Assembly: GCA_903970315.1 (NCBI GenBank)
Contig: CAJCIJ010000026.1
Span: forward strand, 1 to 7,796
DNA: 7,796 bases
From: Actinomycetota bacterium
Lineage (GTDB): Bacteria; Actinomycetota; Thermoleophilia; Solirubrobacterales; Solirubrobacteraceae
Reading direction: 5' to 3'
The notes below the pieces were generated by a model that saw only the letters and a list, made by a program, of their open reading frames with translations, ran no database searches and was not told where the DNA came from. Both the position numbers and the translations under genes were made by a program. Of the stretch, positions 6,769 through 7,796 are shown piece after piece. Every line of letters begins with the position of its first letter. The first letter of the stretch is position 1.

Positions 6769-6914
6769 CGGCGCGACTTTTATCGCACCGTGGCTACGCG
6801 TATACTCGGGAGGTCATCGGGACGGCGCAGAGCGCCACGCGAGCGGCAATAGTCCAGCCCACTCGTGCCGCCGCCGGGTCTTCTGATCCCTGTGCTCGCA
6901 CCCGGAGCGATCCC
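6769..6914. promoter_or_regulatory. Divergent control region between MMPL transporter and desaturase
   Basis: This is the longest non-coding stretch in the window. On the plus strand TATACT at 6801-6806 is a good -10 hexamer, but no convincing -35 box is seen. On the minus strand TAAAAG (6782 to 6777) is a weak -10 candidate ending 8 nt before the transporter ATG, which would give an almost leaderless transcript. Downstream of TATACT, the desaturase leader can fold at 6824-6836 (GGCGC-AGA-GCGCC), 6843-6871 (GCGGCA with TGCCGC) and 6874-6905. The two promoters would lie close enough to affect each other. Confidence 0.45.
6874..6907 (+). promoter_or_regulatory. Hairpin overlapping a GGAG ribosome-binding site before in-frame ATT 6915
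   Basis: CCGGGT (6874-6879) pairs perfectly with ACCCGG (6900-6905) across a 20-nt loop. The right arm includes the first two G of GGAG (6904-6907). GGAG lies 7 nt upstream of ATT at 6915, which is in frame with the desaturase. Folding would partly hide the ribosome-binding site. Whether either element is used is inferred. Confidence 0.3.
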
Positions 6915-7028
6915 ATTTCCACATCCACCCCCGTAAGACCCGCGACCGCCGCCGCCGCAGAGCGGACCGTTACACGCGCGCCCGCCGGCCAGCCGCTGGA
7001 GCCCCGGCTTCCTGGCCGCTTTGACCAG

Positions 7029-7796
7029 ATGGCCAACGTGCTCGTGATGGTCGTGCCGCTGCTGCTGGTGGGTTTCGCCGCGTGGCGCGCCTGGGGTGGG
7101 GCGCTGCACTGGACCGATCTGCTCGTGCTGGTCCTGCTTTACGTGGCCAGCGGCCTGGGCGTGACAGTCGGCTTTCATCGCCTGTTCACCCATCGCAGCT
7201 TCAAGACCGGCCGGCCGCTGCGATTCGTGTTCGCCGCGCTGGGATCGATGGCGATCGAGGGCCCGCTGATCGAGTGGGTCACAAACCATCGTCAGCACCA
7301 CCAGTACTCCGATGTCAGTGGCGACCCGCATAGCCCGCACGGCCACGGCAACGGTCTTCGCGGCTCGTTGGTGGGCCTGGTCCACGCGCATTTGGGCTGG
7401 ATCCTCACCGGCGACACCGTCTGTGAACCCGGCCGTTACGCCAAGGACCTGCTCGAAGATCCCGTCGCGCAGTTCGTCGATCGCACGTTCCTGGTCTGGG
7501 CACTGGGTGGCCTGGCGCTCGCCTTTGGGCTGGGCGTGGCGTTGACTGGGACGATCGCCGGCGGGCTGACCGCCCTGCTGTGGGGCGGTGCTGTGCGCCT
7601 CTTTCTGCTTCACCACGCCACGTTCTCGATCAACTCCCTGTGCCACTTCTTCGGCCGCCAGCCATTTGACACGGGCGACCAATCGCGCAACCTAGCCTGG
7701 CTGGCCGTGCCCACGCTGGGCGAGGCCTGGCACAACAACCACCACGCGTTTCCCACAAGCGCCCGCCACGGCGAGCAGCGCTGGCAGGTGGACCCG
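7029..7796 (+). CDS. Acyl-CoA desaturase (membrane fatty-acid desaturase, stearoyl-CoA delta-9 type), 3' end cut by window edge
   Basis: A di-iron membrane enzyme that inserts a double bond into an acyl chain using O2 and an electron donor. From the ATG at 7029, 256 codons are open to the window edge. All metal-binding signatures are present: HRLFTH (His50, His55), HRQHH (His87, His90, His91), NSLCH (Asn202, His206) and HNNHH (His235, His238, His239). Hydrophobic segments at about 4-20, 30-47, 64-80 and 155-195 fit the four-helix desaturase topology. Roughly 40 C-terminal residues are probably missing. The ATG has no Shine-Dalgarno sequence and begins right at the first helix. The frame is open upstream with no ATG, GTG or TTG back to at least 6780. 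ATT at 6915, preceded by GGAG, would add 38 residues beginning STSTPVRP, a typical flexible N-terminus, and may be the true start. The divergent MMPL transporter suggests a shared role in membrane lipids. Confidence 0.9.
   Translation, partial: MANVLVMVVPLLLVGFAAWRAWGGALHWTDLLVLVLLYVASGLGVTVGFHRLFTHRSFKTGRPLRFVFAALGSMAIEGPLIEWVTNHRQHHQYSDVSGDPHSPHGHGNGLRGSLVGLVHAHLGWILTGDTVCEPGRYAKDLLEDPVAQFVDRTFLVWALGGLALAFGLGVALTGTIAGGLTALLWGGAVRLFLLHHATFSINSLCHFFGRQPFDTGDQSRNLAWLAVPTLGEAWHNNHHAFPTSARHGEQRWQVDP

Noticed and set aside
6808..6814. GGGAGGT as a ribosome-binding site for a short leader peptide
   Set aside because: No ATG, GTG or TTG follows at a suitable distance, and it lies at the expected transcript start of the TATACT promoter.
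6780..7682. Minus-strand open frame (300 codons) opposite the desaturase
   Set aside because: The product is Gln-, His- and Gly-rich without family motifs, while the plus strand encodes a complete set of desaturase histidine boxes.
1..7796. Mobile element, CRISPR, toxin-antitoxin or phage-defence genes
   Set aside because: No transposase, integrase, repeat array, nuclease or toxin-like gene was recognised on either strand, and base use looks uniform across the window.

Overview
The window is about 7.8 kb of very GC-rich DNA with dense genes, short gaps and strong G/C preference at third codon positions. Gene content (MMPL-type lipid exporter, acyl-CoA desaturase, tandem YbjQ-like proteins and a large GT-C-like membrane protein) suggests a high-GC actinobacterium. 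My impression from family resemblance is the Thermoleophilia/Solirubrobacterales, but no marker gene in the window proves that.

Left part (1-2240, minus strand): a polytopic membrane protein with a GT-C-like N-terminal half and a soluble C-terminal half. It is followed 14 nt later by an isochorismatase-fold hydrolase that runs off the left edge. The hydrolase keeps the family Asp and Lys but has Val where the catalytic Cys is expected.

Middle (2239-4571, plus strand): a 132-residue conserved-type hypothetical protein, then two paralogous proteins that each carry two YbjQ/UPF0145-like domains. The first two genes touch (TAGATG) and the third has its own strong ribosome-binding site, so they look like one functional unit. 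The first plus-strand gene and the divergent membrane-protein gene both appear to begin inside one CATG palindrome at 2238-2241, leaving no intergenic space.

Right part (4572-7796): a GC-rich hairpin lies between the convergent YbjQ array and a 712-residue MMPL/RND transporter (minus strand). A divergent control region of roughly 150-260 bp separates the transporter from an acyl-CoA desaturase (plus strand, cut by the right edge). The desaturase has all canonical histidine boxes. Its apparent ATG lacks a ribosome-binding site, whereas an in-frame ATT 114 nt upstream has a well-spaced GGAG and begins a typical N-terminus.

No RNA gene, insertion sequence, CRISPR array or attachment site was seen. 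The most interesting material is the YbjQ-domain array with its partner gene, the shared start site, the possible leaderless starts, and the unusual desaturase start with a foldable leader. Nothing here clearly forms a new defence or mobile system.
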